This document shows positions 1-7,881 of a stretch of DNA of 64,000 nucleotides, piece after piece (the first letter of the stretch is position 1; every line of letters begins with the position of its first letter). Source of the stretch: Nitrosomonas halophila (GTDB lineage: Bacteria > Pseudomonadota > Gammaproteobacteria > Burkholderiales > Nitrosomonadaceae); assembly GCF_900107165.1 (NCBI RefSeq), contig NZ_FNOY01000001.1, positions 1-64,000 on the forward strand, written 5' to 3'. A program made the translations under genes and the position numbers. The notes beneath the pieces are model-generated. The model saw only the letters and a list, made by a program, of their open reading frames with translations, was not told where the DNA came from and searched no databases.

Positions 1-112
1 GCTGGAAATCGGCGCATGCCTCGGCATGAAGAACATCGGAAAGCCGTGTACGGGAGAACTGTACGCACGGTTTGATGAGGGAGGGCAGGCGCAAGCCTGT
101 TCTCTACTCTAC
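1..112 (+). mobile_element. 3' end of a group II intron (domains V and VI)
   Basis: Positions 41-73 fold as a domain V hairpin: the 5' arm with the catalytic AGC triad at 42-44 pairs with the arm ending at 73 around a GAGA-type loop, matching the bacterial domain V consensus. Positions 79-112 form a domain VI-like stem with a candidate branch-point A near its 3' side and end in AC, the usual AY 3' splice end. The rest of the intron lies left of the window. The reading direction is plus, opposite to the intron-protein fragment that begins directly after it, so this intron appears to end inside another intron's reverse transcriptase gene. Whether it still splices cannot be judged. Confidence 0.72.
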
Positions 113-516
113 CCCTTGGGGATATACTTTCGCCGGATTAACCGGCTTCGGTATTCATCCCGCCTCAGACGCTCTACCAGCCGTTTGATGTTCTCTCCCA
201 GGTTCTTTCCATACTGGGCGATGGTCACCTTGTCGACACCAGGCGCACCCCGTTTGTTCAGGTTGTGCCAGGCTTCATGCAGCAAGGATTCATTCAAACT
301 GCCGTAGAGGTTTTGGAATCGGTGGGCTTTCGCAGTACCCGCCTTGATGGATAATGCCTGCAAGAAGGTTGGCTCGACGTGCTCCGGCCCGACTTTGTCC
401 GGCGCGAGTTGCCTTTGCAGTCTTCGTATGATTGTCACCCCCTTCTCCATGTGATCGGCTCTACCGTCTCGGAGTACTATGAGGTGATCCGACTTCTCGA
501 ACGCCTTCAAGGCCAT
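109..516 (-). pseudogene. ltrA: Group II intron reverse transcriptase/maturase, N-terminal fragment
   Basis: This 135-residue frame holds only the start of a group II intron-encoded protein. The RT-0/RT-1 region is present (HRFQNLYGSL, then LNKRGAPGVDKVT), ending at the RRKYIPKG segment that in full proteins leads into the RT-2 region. The polymerase core with YADD, the maturase X domain and any HNH domain are absent. The stop codon at 109-111 is supplied by the 3' end of the plus-strand intron, which shows that the truncation coincides with the intron junction. Full family members have about 400-600 residues. The true start may lie downstream of the ATG at 514-516. Not expected to be functional. 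Confidence 0.78.
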
Positions 517-913
517 TTCTGTTTGTCGCAGTTCTGGACACTTTACCTCTCCTTAGGAGCATTCGGGATCTCCCGCGTTCATGACGCATCTCTTGTTACA
601 TGCCGTAGCTTGAGAACTCCGCCGGCTCTTTCCAGGCTCACCAATACGCCCAGTCCATTTAGGTTTCACGCACGTTACCACGCTGACCAATCCGGAACGA
701 CTTTTCGAAGCGATACCAACTCTAAGGGGCTGCGACCCCATCCGGCCTATAACATACCCTGTGTACGCTTCACCTCTTTTGTTCGCGCGTGCCGTAGCTT
801 GCACCACAGTCACCGCTCCGCCAGAGGCGCAACACTCGGTAATGGTGGGTGGTTAACCCTTACCATGCCGGGACTTGCACCCGACCAGATACGCCACGCT
901 TTGCGCGGCGCAC
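113..913 (-). mobile_element. 5' part of a second, truncated group II intron
   Basis: Read on the minus strand, the segment begins at 913 with GTGCGCC, a GUGYG-type intron 5' end. It continues through a structured leader with the conserved GGTGCAAGTCC-like element (around 870-885), and then runs into an intron-encoded protein reading frame from 516. It is cut after codon 135 of that frame, at the junction with the plus-strand intron at 112/113, so all later protein domains and RNA domains V-VI of this copy are missing. The 5' end abuts GTTA, which resembles the end of an integron attC core. The exact 5' boundary is inferred from the consensus. Confidence 0.6.
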
Positions 914-986
914 TAACGACGAAGCTCACCGGCGGCGATGGGGCGCAGCGGAATTTCCGTCCGAGTGTAGCGCCTTATTCTGTGCC
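908..986 (-). other. Possible integron attC site downstream of hicB
   Basis: Between the hicB stop and the minus-strand group II intron, the minus strand ends in CCGGTGAGCTTCGTCGTTAG. This GTTAG-terminated, GC-rich arm resembles the R'/L' side of cassette attC sites. The opposite arm is degenerate and I could not pair it convincingly, so the call rests on the end sequence, on the position directly after a cassette-type gene, and on the second attC-like site at 1639-1694 in the same orientation. Confidence 0.38.
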
Positions 987-1199
987 TCATGCATAGACAA
1001 GCCGGCGCCCTTTAGGTGCAGGAATGGGATCCCCAAATTCCCGTGCCGTATCAATCCATAGGTGCATGGCTTCTTGAGCATTCTCCAGCGCCTTTTCCGG
1101 AGAGGCGCCATGCGCCATACAACCCGGCAGCTCAGGCACATCTGCGACGAAAGATTGGTCTTCATCGCTCCAATAAATGATCGTTTCATACTTATACAT
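987..1199 (-). CDS. hicB: HicB-family antitoxin, short form
   Basis: This 70-residue protein matches the HicB partial RNase-H fold: the YKYETIIYWSDEDQSF strand-turn-strand, then PELPGCMAHG and a helix with EKALENAQEAM. It should bind and neutralise the HicA RNase encoded just upstream. Only the UPF0150-like domain is present. The C-terminal helix-turn-helix or ribbon-helix-helix of longer HicB proteins is missing, so autoregulation through this protein alone is uncertain. The start is 2 nt after the hicA stop, so translation is probably coupled. The pair lies between two attC-like sites, as expected for an integron cassette carrying a toxin-antitoxin module. Confidence 0.88.
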   Translation of the reverse strand: MYKYETIIYWSDEDQSFVADVPELPGCMAHGASPEKALENAQEAMHLWIDTAREFGDPIPAPKGRRLVYA

Positions 1200-1201
1200 G
1201 A

Positions 1202-1453
1202 CTATTCACCTGCCAAGTGATATTTCAGTACTATCTCGCGAACCTGCCTTACCTGGTAGGGCTTGACCTTGTTTCCGGACCACTGGATGTTTATCTTCTC
1301 CTCAACGCCTTCCTTTCGGTAGATGTGATGGCTGCCGCGAATTCGTTCATCAAACCCTAAGTTAAGCAGCATTCCTCGAATATCATCAAATGCAATATTT
1401 GCATCTGATGTGCCTCGTAGGAGCTTCTCCATTATTTTATCGTATTTTCCCAT
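1202..1453 (-). CDS. hicA: HicA-family mRNA interferase toxin
   Basis: This 83-residue protein resembles the HicA (YcfA) double-stranded-RNA-binding-like fold: an N-terminal helix (YDKIMEKLLRG), a second helix, then GSHHIYRK with the conserved histidine expected to act in RNA cleavage, and a C-terminal helix containing YQVRQVREIVLK. It is expected to cleave mRNA and arrest translation when not bound by HicB. At 83 residues it is slightly longer than many HicA toxins, with an N-terminal extension that looks natural. The toxin-first gene order is typical for hicAB. A purine-rich stretch precedes the ATG. Confidence 0.87.
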   Translation of the reverse strand: MGKYDKIMEKLLRGTSDANIAFDDIRGMLLNLGFDERIRGSHHIYRKEGVEEKINIQWSGNKVKPYQVRQVREIVLKYHLAGE

Positions 1454-1471
1454 CCCGGTTCCCTTGATGTT

Positions 1472-1637
1472 CTAGTACTCCGTTCCGCCAAACCGCTTAC
1501 ATGAAATCGCGCCTTCGCCTGTCATGCGTTGTTGCAAATCCTCGCCATGGCTACGGCTATGACTGCGGTTTGCGCCTAGCCTGGCAGGCGAATCCATCGA
1601 TTTCATTTGTAAGCTAATTGACGGAACGGAGTGCTAG
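1472..1637. repeat. MITE-like hairpin element A (166 bp)
   Basis: The two ends are imperfect inverted repeats about 50 bp long: CTAGTACTCCGTTCCG at the left against its complement at the right (CGGAACGGAGTGCTAG). The similarity continues inward through GCTTAC and ATGAAATCG to TTCGCCTG. No coding capacity is seen. Both ends sit in CTAG, compatible with TA target duplication by an IS630/Tc1-type transposase acting in trans (inference). It separates hicA from the attC-like site at 1639-1694. Two other hairpin elements of similar size lie at 25531-25697 and 59671-59842. Confidence 0.7.
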
Positions 1638-1638
1638 G

Positions 1639-1694
1639 CACCGAACGACTGAATTAAGCCGCGTTGCGAAGCGGCGTCGGCTTGAATGAATTGT
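1639..1694 (-). other. Integron attC-like recombination site, interrupted
   Basis: The plus strand contains AATTAAGCCG, a GCGAAGC turn, then GGCGTCGGCTTGAATGAATTG. This is very close to the bottom strand of classical cassette attC sites, whose two arms pair imperfectly. The terminal GTTAGGC-type core is missing because the sequence switches at about 1693-1695 to a group II intron 5' end. The orientation means the associated cassette genes read on the minus strand, in agreement with hicAB. Insertion of group IIC introns at the TTGTT position of attC sites is a known behaviour. Confidence 0.6.
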
Positions 1695-1802
1695 GTACGC
1701 CCAGCATGGGCATGAACTAATGAGGTGAAAGTCCTCTGTAGGAAGGTCACCATCCTTAGCGGCTAATGCCGTTATTAGATGCCAACTACTAGCGAATGGC
1801 AA
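1693..1802 (+). mobile_element. 5' fragment of a group IIC-attC type intron
   Basis: Directly after the attC arm the sequence reads GTGTACGCCCAGCATGGGC and continues through TGAGGTGAAAGTCCTCT, which resembles the 5' end and domain I of introns that target attC sites. Only about 110 bp are left. No maturase frame and no domain V is present nearby, so the element is a remnant. It is on the plus strand, opposite to hicAB, the orientation reported for attC-targeting introns. The boundary may shift by 2 nt because GTGT is ambiguous. Confidence 0.5.
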
Positions 1803-1834
1803 GGGCCAACAATTGACAGGGCCAACAATTGACA
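1803..1834. repeat. Exact 16-bp tandem duplication
   Basis: The unit GGGCCAACAATTGACA occurs twice without a gap (1803-1818 and 1819-1834) at the point where the intron fragment ends. It may be a scar of the deletion or replication slippage that truncated the intron. From 1835 to 2055 the sequence is AT-rich and I see no gene. It probably holds the promoter of the gene starting at 2056. Confidence 0.85.
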
Positions 1835-2055
1835 ATGGCAGGACCGTCAAGAATTAAATTCCCTGGTGGTTTGTATCATTTAATCCCATGTTGTTTGCAT
1901 AAGTGTTGGCACGTATTTTATTAGTCAGCATTTTTCATTAATGTGTTCTGACAAAAAAATATGACGATATGATTTTGTCTTTATGCCGCTAATTTTTTTC
2001 TGGTCAATCTTAATTGGCAGGCATGCCGGGCTAAAAATTGCTGATGAGGTGATTC

Positions 2056-2772
2056 ATGCGTAACCCAGACGAAAAGAATGGCGAGCACACCCGCACCAAG
2101 AATACGCGTGATCGAATTGCCAAATGCATGATTTATGGCAGCCTTGCCGTTCTGTTGGTTCTGGCGGCCATGGCTATTTTAGTAGTGGCCATATTTGACC
2201 CAAATGCCCTAAAAGAGACGTCGCAGAATATCTTTAACGGTTTACTGCCGTTGTTTGGCGCCTGGGTTGGGGCTGTGCTGGCCTTCTATTTCTCAAAAGA
2301 CAATTTTCAGACTGCCAGCGAATCTGTCCGGGATACAGTTCGAGAATTTAACCCACAACTTGAGAAACTGCGTCAACGCCAGGTCAAAGATGTCATGGTG
2401 CCCATCGGTGCTATCAAGTACAAAAAGTTGGAGCCGGAGCAGGGTGAAGAGAAGTTAATGATCAAAACACTGGTCGATTCCCTTAAAGAAGGCGAAGTGT
2501 CGCGCATACCGGTGCTCGACGAGAACAATGTGGTCCGCTATGTCCTCCATCAGAGCATGCTCTACAAGTTCATCGCCAAGAAGAGTATGGAACCGGGCGA
2601 AGGCTTTCAGTACGACAAAGCCACCTTGCAGGATTTTCTACGCGTTGAGGGAATGAAAAAGATGGTTGCAAGCACGTTGGCATTTGTGGCGATTGACCGC
2701 AACCTGGCCGATGCTAAGTCCTCAATATTCACCTTCCCCAAACAACGCGGCGATCCGAGATTGCGGGTGTAG
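2056..2772 (+). CDS. Two-TM membrane protein with CBS-like C-terminal region
   Basis: This 238-residue protein has a charged N-terminus and two transmembrane segments (about residues 25-48 and 61-81). A short helical linker leads to a cytoplasmic region resembling a CBS pair: QVKDVMVPIGAI begins the first motif and SRIPVLDENNVVRYVLHQS closes it, while a second motif starts at about residue 208 (VASTLAFVAIDRNLADAKS). The second CBS unit stops early in an atypical tail (FTFPKQRGDPRLRV), so a C-terminal frameshift or truncation is likely. CBS pairs usually sense adenine nucleotides, but the output here is unknown. GAGGTG upstream is a plausible ribosome site. It is flanked by mobile DNA on the left. 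Confidence 0.62.
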   Translation: MRNPDEKNGEHTRTKNTRDRIAKCMIYGSLAVLLVLAAMAILVVAIFDPNALKETSQNIFNGLLPLFGAWVGAVLAFYFSKDNFQTASESVRDTVREFNPQLEKLRQRQVKDVMVPIGAIKYKKLEPEQGEEKLMIKTLVDSLKEGEVSRIPVLDENNVVRYVLHQSMLYKFIAKKSMEPGEGFQYDKATLQDFLRVEGMKKMVASTLAFVAIDRNLADAKSSIFTFPKQRGDPRLRV

Positions 2773-2814
2773 CAGCACCGTCAGCAGCAAGTAGCATCAA
2801 TTTCGTTAGTTTTA

Positions 2815-2853
2815 CCCATCCTTGTGTCGCCGTTCGGGTGACGCAAGGATGGG
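2815..2853. terminator. Inverted repeat between convergent genes
   Basis: CCCATCCTTG pairs with CAAGGATGGG around a second imperfect stem (GTCGCC/GGGTGAC) with a GTTC loop. It lies between the plus-strand gene ending at 2772 and recN ending at 2910 on the minus strand, so it could serve both. There is no strong T tract, so efficiency as an intrinsic terminator is uncertain. Confidence 0.5.
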
Positions 2854-2909
2854 GGCTGGATGTCTAAAGTTGAGTCATATAAAATAGCGGTCAAGCAAGA
2901 TTCCCGGAA

Positions 2910-4592
2910 TCATTGCTCGCCCGGCCGGTTGTTTTGTAACATTTCTGCCGCATGTGTGCGCGTGACCGAGGTGATTGTTTCACCCCCCAGCATGCGGGCG
3001 ATTTCCTCGATTCTTGCTGGCGGGTCCAGATTCAGAATATGGGTGGTGGGTGAGGGTGCGGTTTGGGTGCCAGTGGCTTTGGACACTTGCCAGTGTTGAT
3101 CGCCCATGGCAGCTACCGGGGCTAGATGGGTGATGCACATTACTTGACGCGATTGGCCTAATTGCCTGAGCAGCTTCCCGACCTTTTCCGCCGCTTGTCC
3201 GCCGATGCCTGCATCGACTTCATCAAAAATCAGCGTGGGTGTGATGCCGCTTTGGCTGGTGATGACCTGGATTGCAAGACTGATCCGGGAGAGTTCGCCG
3301 CCAGATGCTGCCTTGTTCAATGGGCGCAGGGGTAAGCCAGGGTGCGCCGATACCTGAAATTCGATTTGCTCCAGGCCATGTTGGCCGCCTTCTGGCAATG
3401 CTGTCAAGGCAACTTCAAAGCGGCCGCCGGCCATCGCCAGGGTTTGCATGATTTCTGTCACCGATCTGGATAGATGGCTGGCGGCGGCATGGCGCGCTTT
3501 GCTTAATGTGCCCGCGAGTTGTGCATATTCGTTCCAGGCAGCTTGTTCGGCATTGATGAGGGTTGCGCCGTCGACCACGCCTTCCAGTATCTGTAAGCGT
3601 TGTTGTGCAGTTGCCAGCAGCTCGGGTATGGCTTCGGGGCTGATGCGGTACTTGCGGGCCGTGCCGTGAATGGCTGCCATGCGGGTTTCCACTGCTTGCA
3701 AGTTTTGCGGGTCCAGATCCAGGCGCTGCTGGTAATGTTTTAGTTCATAGGCGGCTTCCTGCAGCTGAACCTGTGCTGATTCCAGCTGGGCGCAGATCGG
3801 TTCGAGGGTGTGATCGATGTCGATCAAGGCCTGTAGACGGCTGGTCACTGAGCTGATCTGGGACAATGCGGCTGTTTCTCCTTCGGACAAGGCTTCCAGG
3901 CTGTATTGTGCGGTTTCCAGCAAGCTTGCAGTATGCGCCAATCGGTTATGGTCGGCCTGAAGCGCCTGCCAGTCTTCTGCTGAGAAATTCAGGGAAGACA
4001 ATTCCTGCACCTGCCATGTCAGGTGCTCATGTTCCTGCAGGCTTTGAGAACGGTGTTTTTCCCAGGCGAGTCTTTGGCGATGAAGCGCCTGCCAGTGCCG
4101 GTGAGCGGCGGCCACTTGTCGGGCGAGCTCGGTTTTGCCGGCCCAGGCATCAAGCAGTTCACACTGTTTCTGGTTTTGTAGCAATGATTGATGGGCATGC
4201 TGCCCATGGATATCGATTAGCCACTCGCTTATGGTACGCAGTTGCTGCAGGGTGACCGGGGTGCCATTGATAAAATTGCGTGACCGCCCATTGGCTTCAA
4301 TCACCCGGCGGAGTATACAGCTGTCCGGTGTGGCATCGAGCGCATTGGCATGCAGCCAGGCTTGGGCGGCAGAGAGCGCGTGCAGGTCGAATTCTGCGGT
4401 GATTTCCGCGCGTTTGCAGCCATGCCGGATTTGTCCGGTTTCGGCCCGCCCACCCAATGTGAGTACTAAGGCATCAATCAGAATCGATTTGCCAGCACCG
4501 GTCTCGCCGGTGAGTACGGTAAAGCCGGGTTTGAAAACCAGCTCTATGCGGTCGACTATAATGAAATCACGGATAGACAGGCTCAGAAGCAT
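2910..4592 (-). CDS. recN: DNA repair protein RecN
   Basis: The 560-residue length is normal for RecN, an SMC-like ATPase acting in double-strand break repair. The N-terminal ATPase half has Walker A GETGAGKS (about residues 29-36) preceded by IRDFIIVDRIEL. A central helical coiled-coil region follows (about 150-370). The C-terminal half has the signature ASGGELSRISLA and Walker B TLIFDEVDAGIGG, with the H-loop ITHLAPVAA. It starts 9 nt after the nadK stop, so the two are co-transcribed, a common order in betaproteobacteria. No LexA box was identified with confidence. The identification is secure. Confidence 0.96.
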   Translation of the reverse strand: MLLSLSIRDFIIVDRIELVFKPGFTVLTGETGAGKSILIDALVLTLGGRAETGQIRHGCKRAEITAEFDLHALSAAQAWLHANALDATPDSCILRRVIEANGRSRNFINGTPVTLQQLRTISEWLIDIHGQHAHQSLLQNQKQCELLDAWAGKTELARQVAAAHRHWQALHRQRLAWEKHRSQSLQEHEHLTWQVQELSSLNFSAEDWQALQADHNRLAHTASLLETAQYSLEALSEGETAALSQISSVTSRLQALIDIDHTLEPICAQLESAQVQLQEAAYELKHYQQRLDLDPQNLQAVETRMAAIHGTARKYRISPEAIPELLATAQQRLQILEGVVDGATLINAEQAAWNEYAQLAGTLSKARHAAASHLSRSVTEIMQTLAMAGGRFEVALTALPEGGQHGLEQIEFQVSAHPGLPLRPLNKAASGGELSRISLAIQVITSQSGITPTLIFDEVDAGIGGQAAEKVGKLLRQLGQSRQVMCITHLAPVAAMGDQHWQVSKATGTQTAPSPTTHILNLDPPARIEEIARMLGGETITSVTRTHAAEMLQNNRPGEQ

Positions 4593-4601
4593 GGTTGCTG
4601 A

Positions 4602-5489
4602 TCAGCCGCCGTTTTTCTGCAGAATGCCGCTCCAGCCAAGCTTTTCTCGCAGCATGCGGTAATGGCTGTAATGGATGGAATGCATCAGCCTGACTGTTTC
4701 CGGGTAGCGCCGGACCACAACCCGGTCATGTTCACCGAGATCAAACCAGGAATGGCTGTCGGCGTAGATTTTGGTTTCGGTCGTGTAATGAACCTTGATA
4801 TCAACCACTGCATCGGCGCCGACCACGATGGGGCGATTGCTCAGGGTATGTGGGCAGACCGGGACTAACGCCATCAGGTCTAGCCCAGGATGCAGGATCG
4901 GCCCGCCAGCCGAGAGGGCGTAGGCAGTTGAACCGGTGGGTGAGGCCACGATCAAGCCATCCGAGCGCAGCGAATACACATATTCATCGTTAATGCGCAC
5001 TTCAAATTCAATCATGCCGCTACTCACGCCACGGTGCAGTACAACATCATTGAAAGCGAGTTCCTTGTAAACGCATTCCTCGTTGCGCATGACCTCGGTT
5101 GCCAGCAGCGTGCGGTTTTCCACAACGTACTGGCCTTCCAGCATCATAGCCAGCGTGTCGTACATGGTTTCGACAGTCAGATCTGTCAGAAATCCCAGTC
5201 GCCCTTGGTTGACTCCAATCAGGGGGACATTGTATGAAACCAGTGCACGGGCAATATTGAGCATTGTGCCGTCACCGCCGATTACGACCGCCAGATCTGC
5301 CTGTTTGCCAATTTGTTCCAGGGTCAAGGCTGGGTAGGCAAGATCCTCGATATGGGCGGCAGTCAGGACATCCAATACTACGTTGAGATCTCGCTCGGAG
5401 AGAAATTGTGCCAGACTTAGCAAAGGTGTCGTAATATCCGGGTTTTTGTGCTTGCCGATCAATGCAATTGTTTTGAATGGAATGGCCAT
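4602..5489 (-). CDS. nadK: NAD kinase
   Basis: This 295-residue protein phosphorylates NAD to NADP. The hallmark GGDGTMLNIAR (about residues 72-82) and the SPTGSTAYALSAGGP segment (about 183-197) form the NAD-binding active site. NQGRLGFLTDL is also typical. The length matches the proteobacterial family. It is the first gene of a nadK-recN operon and is divergent from hrcA across 232 bp (5490-5721), which must hold both promoters. I saw no CIRCE operator there. Confidence 0.96.
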   Translation of the reverse strand: MAIPFKTIALIGKHKNPDITTPLLSLAQFLSERDLNVVLDVLTAAHIEDLAYPALTLEQIGKQADLAVVIGGDGTMLNIARALVSYNVPLIGVNQGRLGFLTDLTVETMYDTLAMMLEGQYVVENRTLLATEVMRNEECVYKELAFNDVVLHRGVSSGMIEFEVRINDEYVYSLRSDGLIVASPTGSTAYALSAGGPILHPGLDLMALVPVCPHTLSNRPIVVGADAVVDIKVHYTTETKIYADSHSWFDLGEHDRVVVRRYPETVRLMHSIHYSHYRMLREKLGWSGILQKNGG

Positions 5490-5721
5490 CTGCCTTCGAC
5501 TTTGAAATAAGTTCGTTTAATTAAATGAGTGGTCAGGAATTGCCCGTGGGCGGATTGTGGTGCGCATTTCCAAGTGGAGCACAAGTTTGAGAATATTAAC
5601 GCAGCAGCTACTAAAGGTAAAAGTAAGTTGATAAATGTTAAATGTGCCCTTATCTGAAACTTGGGCAATTTTAACTTCGTGGCCACCCATCTGACGGCAC
5701 CTATTGGTGTAGAATAAACCG

Positions 5722-6744
5722 ATGCTCAATGAACGTGCAAAAATACTACTTAAAACTTTGGTTGAACGTTATATCCATGAGGGACAACCAGTTGGTTCGC
5801 GTTCACTCGCCAAATTTTCAGGTCTGGATCTCAGCCCGGCCACTATCCGTAATGTGATGACCGATCTCGAGGAGATGGGCTATGTCGCCAGCCCGCATAC
5901 CTCTGCCGGGCGCATGCCGACAGCGCTTGGCTATCGTTTCTTTGTTGATTCCCTGCTGATCGTCAAGTCTTTGGATGAGACGCAGATCACTACCCTGGCC
6001 AATCAGATGCATCCGGACAATCCCTCGCGGCTGGCCAATGTGACTTCACAGTTGCTTTCAGATCTGACCCAGTTTGTTGGGGTGGTCATGACGCCCAGAA
6101 GAGCAGGTGGGGCAGTGTTCCGGCATATCGAGTTTATGGCATTGACCGAGAAACGCATCCTGCTGATTCTGGTGACGCCGGAAGGCGATGTTCAGAACAG
6201 GATTATTTTTACGGATTCGGTCTATAGCCAGTCTGATTTGATCGAGGCTGGGAATTTTCTCAACCAGAATTATGCGGGCTGCACCCTTGAAGAAATCCGG
6301 ACCCGCATACAGCGCGAGCTGGTGCAATTGCGTCATGATATGACTCGCCTCATGAATGCGGCCATTGAGGCTGGCAGCGATGCTTTCCGCGAGAGCAGCG
6401 AGACGGTGATCATTTCCGGGGAACACAAGCTTCTGGATATCCGGGATTTGTCCGAGAATTTGGCAGGTCTGAAGAAGCTATTTGAATTGTTCGAGCGGAA
6501 ATCAAAATTGCTGCAACTGATGGAGCTGAGCCGTCAGGCGCATGGCGTGAAAATCTTCATTGGCGGCGAGTCTGATGCCACGGTGCTGGAAGAAGTGAGC
6601 GTGGTGATGGCTCCGTACGAAATAGAAGGGGAAGTGGTGGGAACAGTGGGTGTGATTGGTCCGCGGCGCATGGCCTATGAACGTATTATTCCGATTGTTG
6701 ATATCACAGCCAGGCTGTTTTCGAGTAATCTGGCGCAACATTGA
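5722..6744 (+). CDS. hrcA: Heat-inducible transcription repressor HrcA
   Basis: This 340-residue protein is the repressor that binds CIRCE operators and is folded with GroEL help. The N-terminal winged helix includes [19 protein letters not shown] and [11 protein letters not shown] (about residues 34-70). A GAF-like domain and the typical C-terminus with [22 protein letters not shown] follow. A perfect CIRCE element lies in this window upstream of rpoH (58631-58657), giving a likely target. The hrcA promoter itself shows no CIRCE copy. The start ATG is the only one consistent with the family N-terminus. Confidence 0.96.
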   Translation: MLNERAKILLKTLVERYIHEGQPVGSRSLAKFSGLDLSPATIRNVMTDLEEMGYVASPHTSAGRMPTALGYRFFVDSLLIVKSLDETQITTLANQMHPDNPSRLANVTSQLLSDLTQFVGVVMTPRRAGGAVFRHIEFMALTEKRILLILVTPEGDVQNRIIFTDSVYSQSDLIEAGNFLNQNYAGCTLEEIRTRIQRELVQLRHDMTRLMNAAIEAGSDAFRESSETVIISGEHKLLDIRDLSENLAGLKKLFELFERKSKLLQLMELSRQAHGVKIFIGGESDATVLEEVSVVMAPYEIEGEVVGTVGVIGPRRMAYERIIPIVDITARLFSSNLAQH

Positions 6745-6779
6745 AGATCGATTCTAATCATTATCGAAGCGAGCAAATA

Positions 6780-7865
6780 ATGCAACCTGAACCCGCCTAC
6801 CAACATGGCTCGATGAACCGGATCGGTGTCTTGCTGATCAATTTGGGCACACCCGATGCGCCGACAGCCAAGGCTTTGAGGCCCTATCTCAAGCAATTCC
6901 TCAGCGAACCGCGGATTATCGAGCTGCCACGCTGGTTGTGGTGGTTCGTCCTGAACGGCATCATCCTCAACACACGCCCCAGGAAATCGGCGGAGAAATA
7001 TGCGCAGATTTGGATGCCGGAGGGCTCGCCACTGAAAGTACACACCGAGCGCCAGACTGAATTGCTGTTGCAATTACTGGAAGAGCGCATCAAACCGGCA
7101 CCGGTGGTGGAATATGCCATGATGATCGGGGCGCCATCGATCGCAGAGAGATTGCAGCGGATGAAAGAAAGAGGATGTGATCGCATTCTGGTTTTGCCGC
7201 TGTTTCCGCAATATTCCGCCAGCAGCAGCGGCTGTGCAATGGACGGGGTATTTTCCGAGTTGCGTCGCATGCGGAACATTCCGGCTGTGCGTACAGTGAA
7301 ACACTACCATGATGATGCCGGCTATATCGAAGCCCTGGCCCAGAATGTTCGTGAATATTGGGACAAGCATGGCCAGCCGGACAAGCTGATCATGAGCTTT
7401 CATGGCGTGCCGCGCAAGACGCTGGACCTGGGCGATCCATATCATTGTGAATGCCAGAAAACAGGCCGGCTGCTGGCGGAGGCATTGGCGCTCACGAGCG
7501 ATCAATACCAGGTATGCTTTCAGTCGCGTTTTGGTTTTTCGGAATGGTTGGGTCCCTATACCTCGAAAACGCTCAAGGAGCTGGGCAAGCAAAAGCTCAA
7601 GCGGGTTGATGTCGTGTGTCCCGGCTTTGTGGCGGATTGTCTGGAAACTCTGGAAGAGATTGCTATCGAGGGAAAAGCGGCTTTCATCGAAGCGGGTGGT
7701 GAAGACTTTCATTATATTCCCTGTCTCAATGAGCATCCTGACTGGATCCAGGTTCTTGGCGACATCACTCACAGGCATCTTGCCGGCTGGCTGGAGCAAC
7801 AGGTTTCCGAGGAAGCTGCCGAATTGTCCCGCAAGCTGGCGCTGGAGATGGGTGCGCAGGAATAG
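6780..7865 (+). CDS. hemH: Ferrochelatase
   Basis: This 361-residue enzyme inserts ferrous iron into protoporphyrin IX, the last step of protoheme synthesis. Family marks are [13 protein letters not shown] near the N-terminus, the catalytic-histidine segment [17 protein letters not shown] (about residues 205-221), and [15 protein letters not shown] with [16 protein letters not shown] chose the ATG at 6780, not an in-frame TTG at 6741, because the latter overlaps hrcA and adds an atypical tail. It lies 35 bp after hrcA and 16 bp before the next gene, so the three may form one transcript. High heme demand would fit an ammonia oxidiser (inference). Confidence 0.95.
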   Translation: MQPEPAYQHGSMNRIGVLLINLGTPDAPTAKALRPYLKQFLSEPRIIELPRWLWWFVLNGIILNTRPRKSAEKYAQIWMPEGSPLKVHTERQTELLLQLLEERIKPAPVVEYAMMIGAPSIAERLQRMKERGCDRILVLPLFPQYSASSSGCAMDGVFSELRRMRNIPAVRTVKHYHDDAGYIEALAQNVREYWDKHGQPDKLIMSFHGVPRKTLDLGDPYHCECQKTGRLLAEALALTSDQYQVCFQSRFGFSEWLGPYTSKTLKELGKQKLKRVDVVCPGFVADCLETLEEIAIEGKAAFIEAGGEDFHYIPCLNEHPDWIQVLGDITHRHLAGWLEQQVSEEAAELSRKLALEMGAQE

Positions 7866-7881
7866 CCTGCAAATCTGAACC

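Noticed and set aside
1614-1850. 78-codon minus-strand frame
   Set aside because: It crosses the hairpin element, the attC-like site and the intron fragment, all of which explain the sequence better.
5490-5721. Search for a CIRCE site between nadK and hrcA
   Set aside because: No TTAGCACTC-N9-GAGTGCTAA match was found; the only CIRCE seen is upstream of rpoH.
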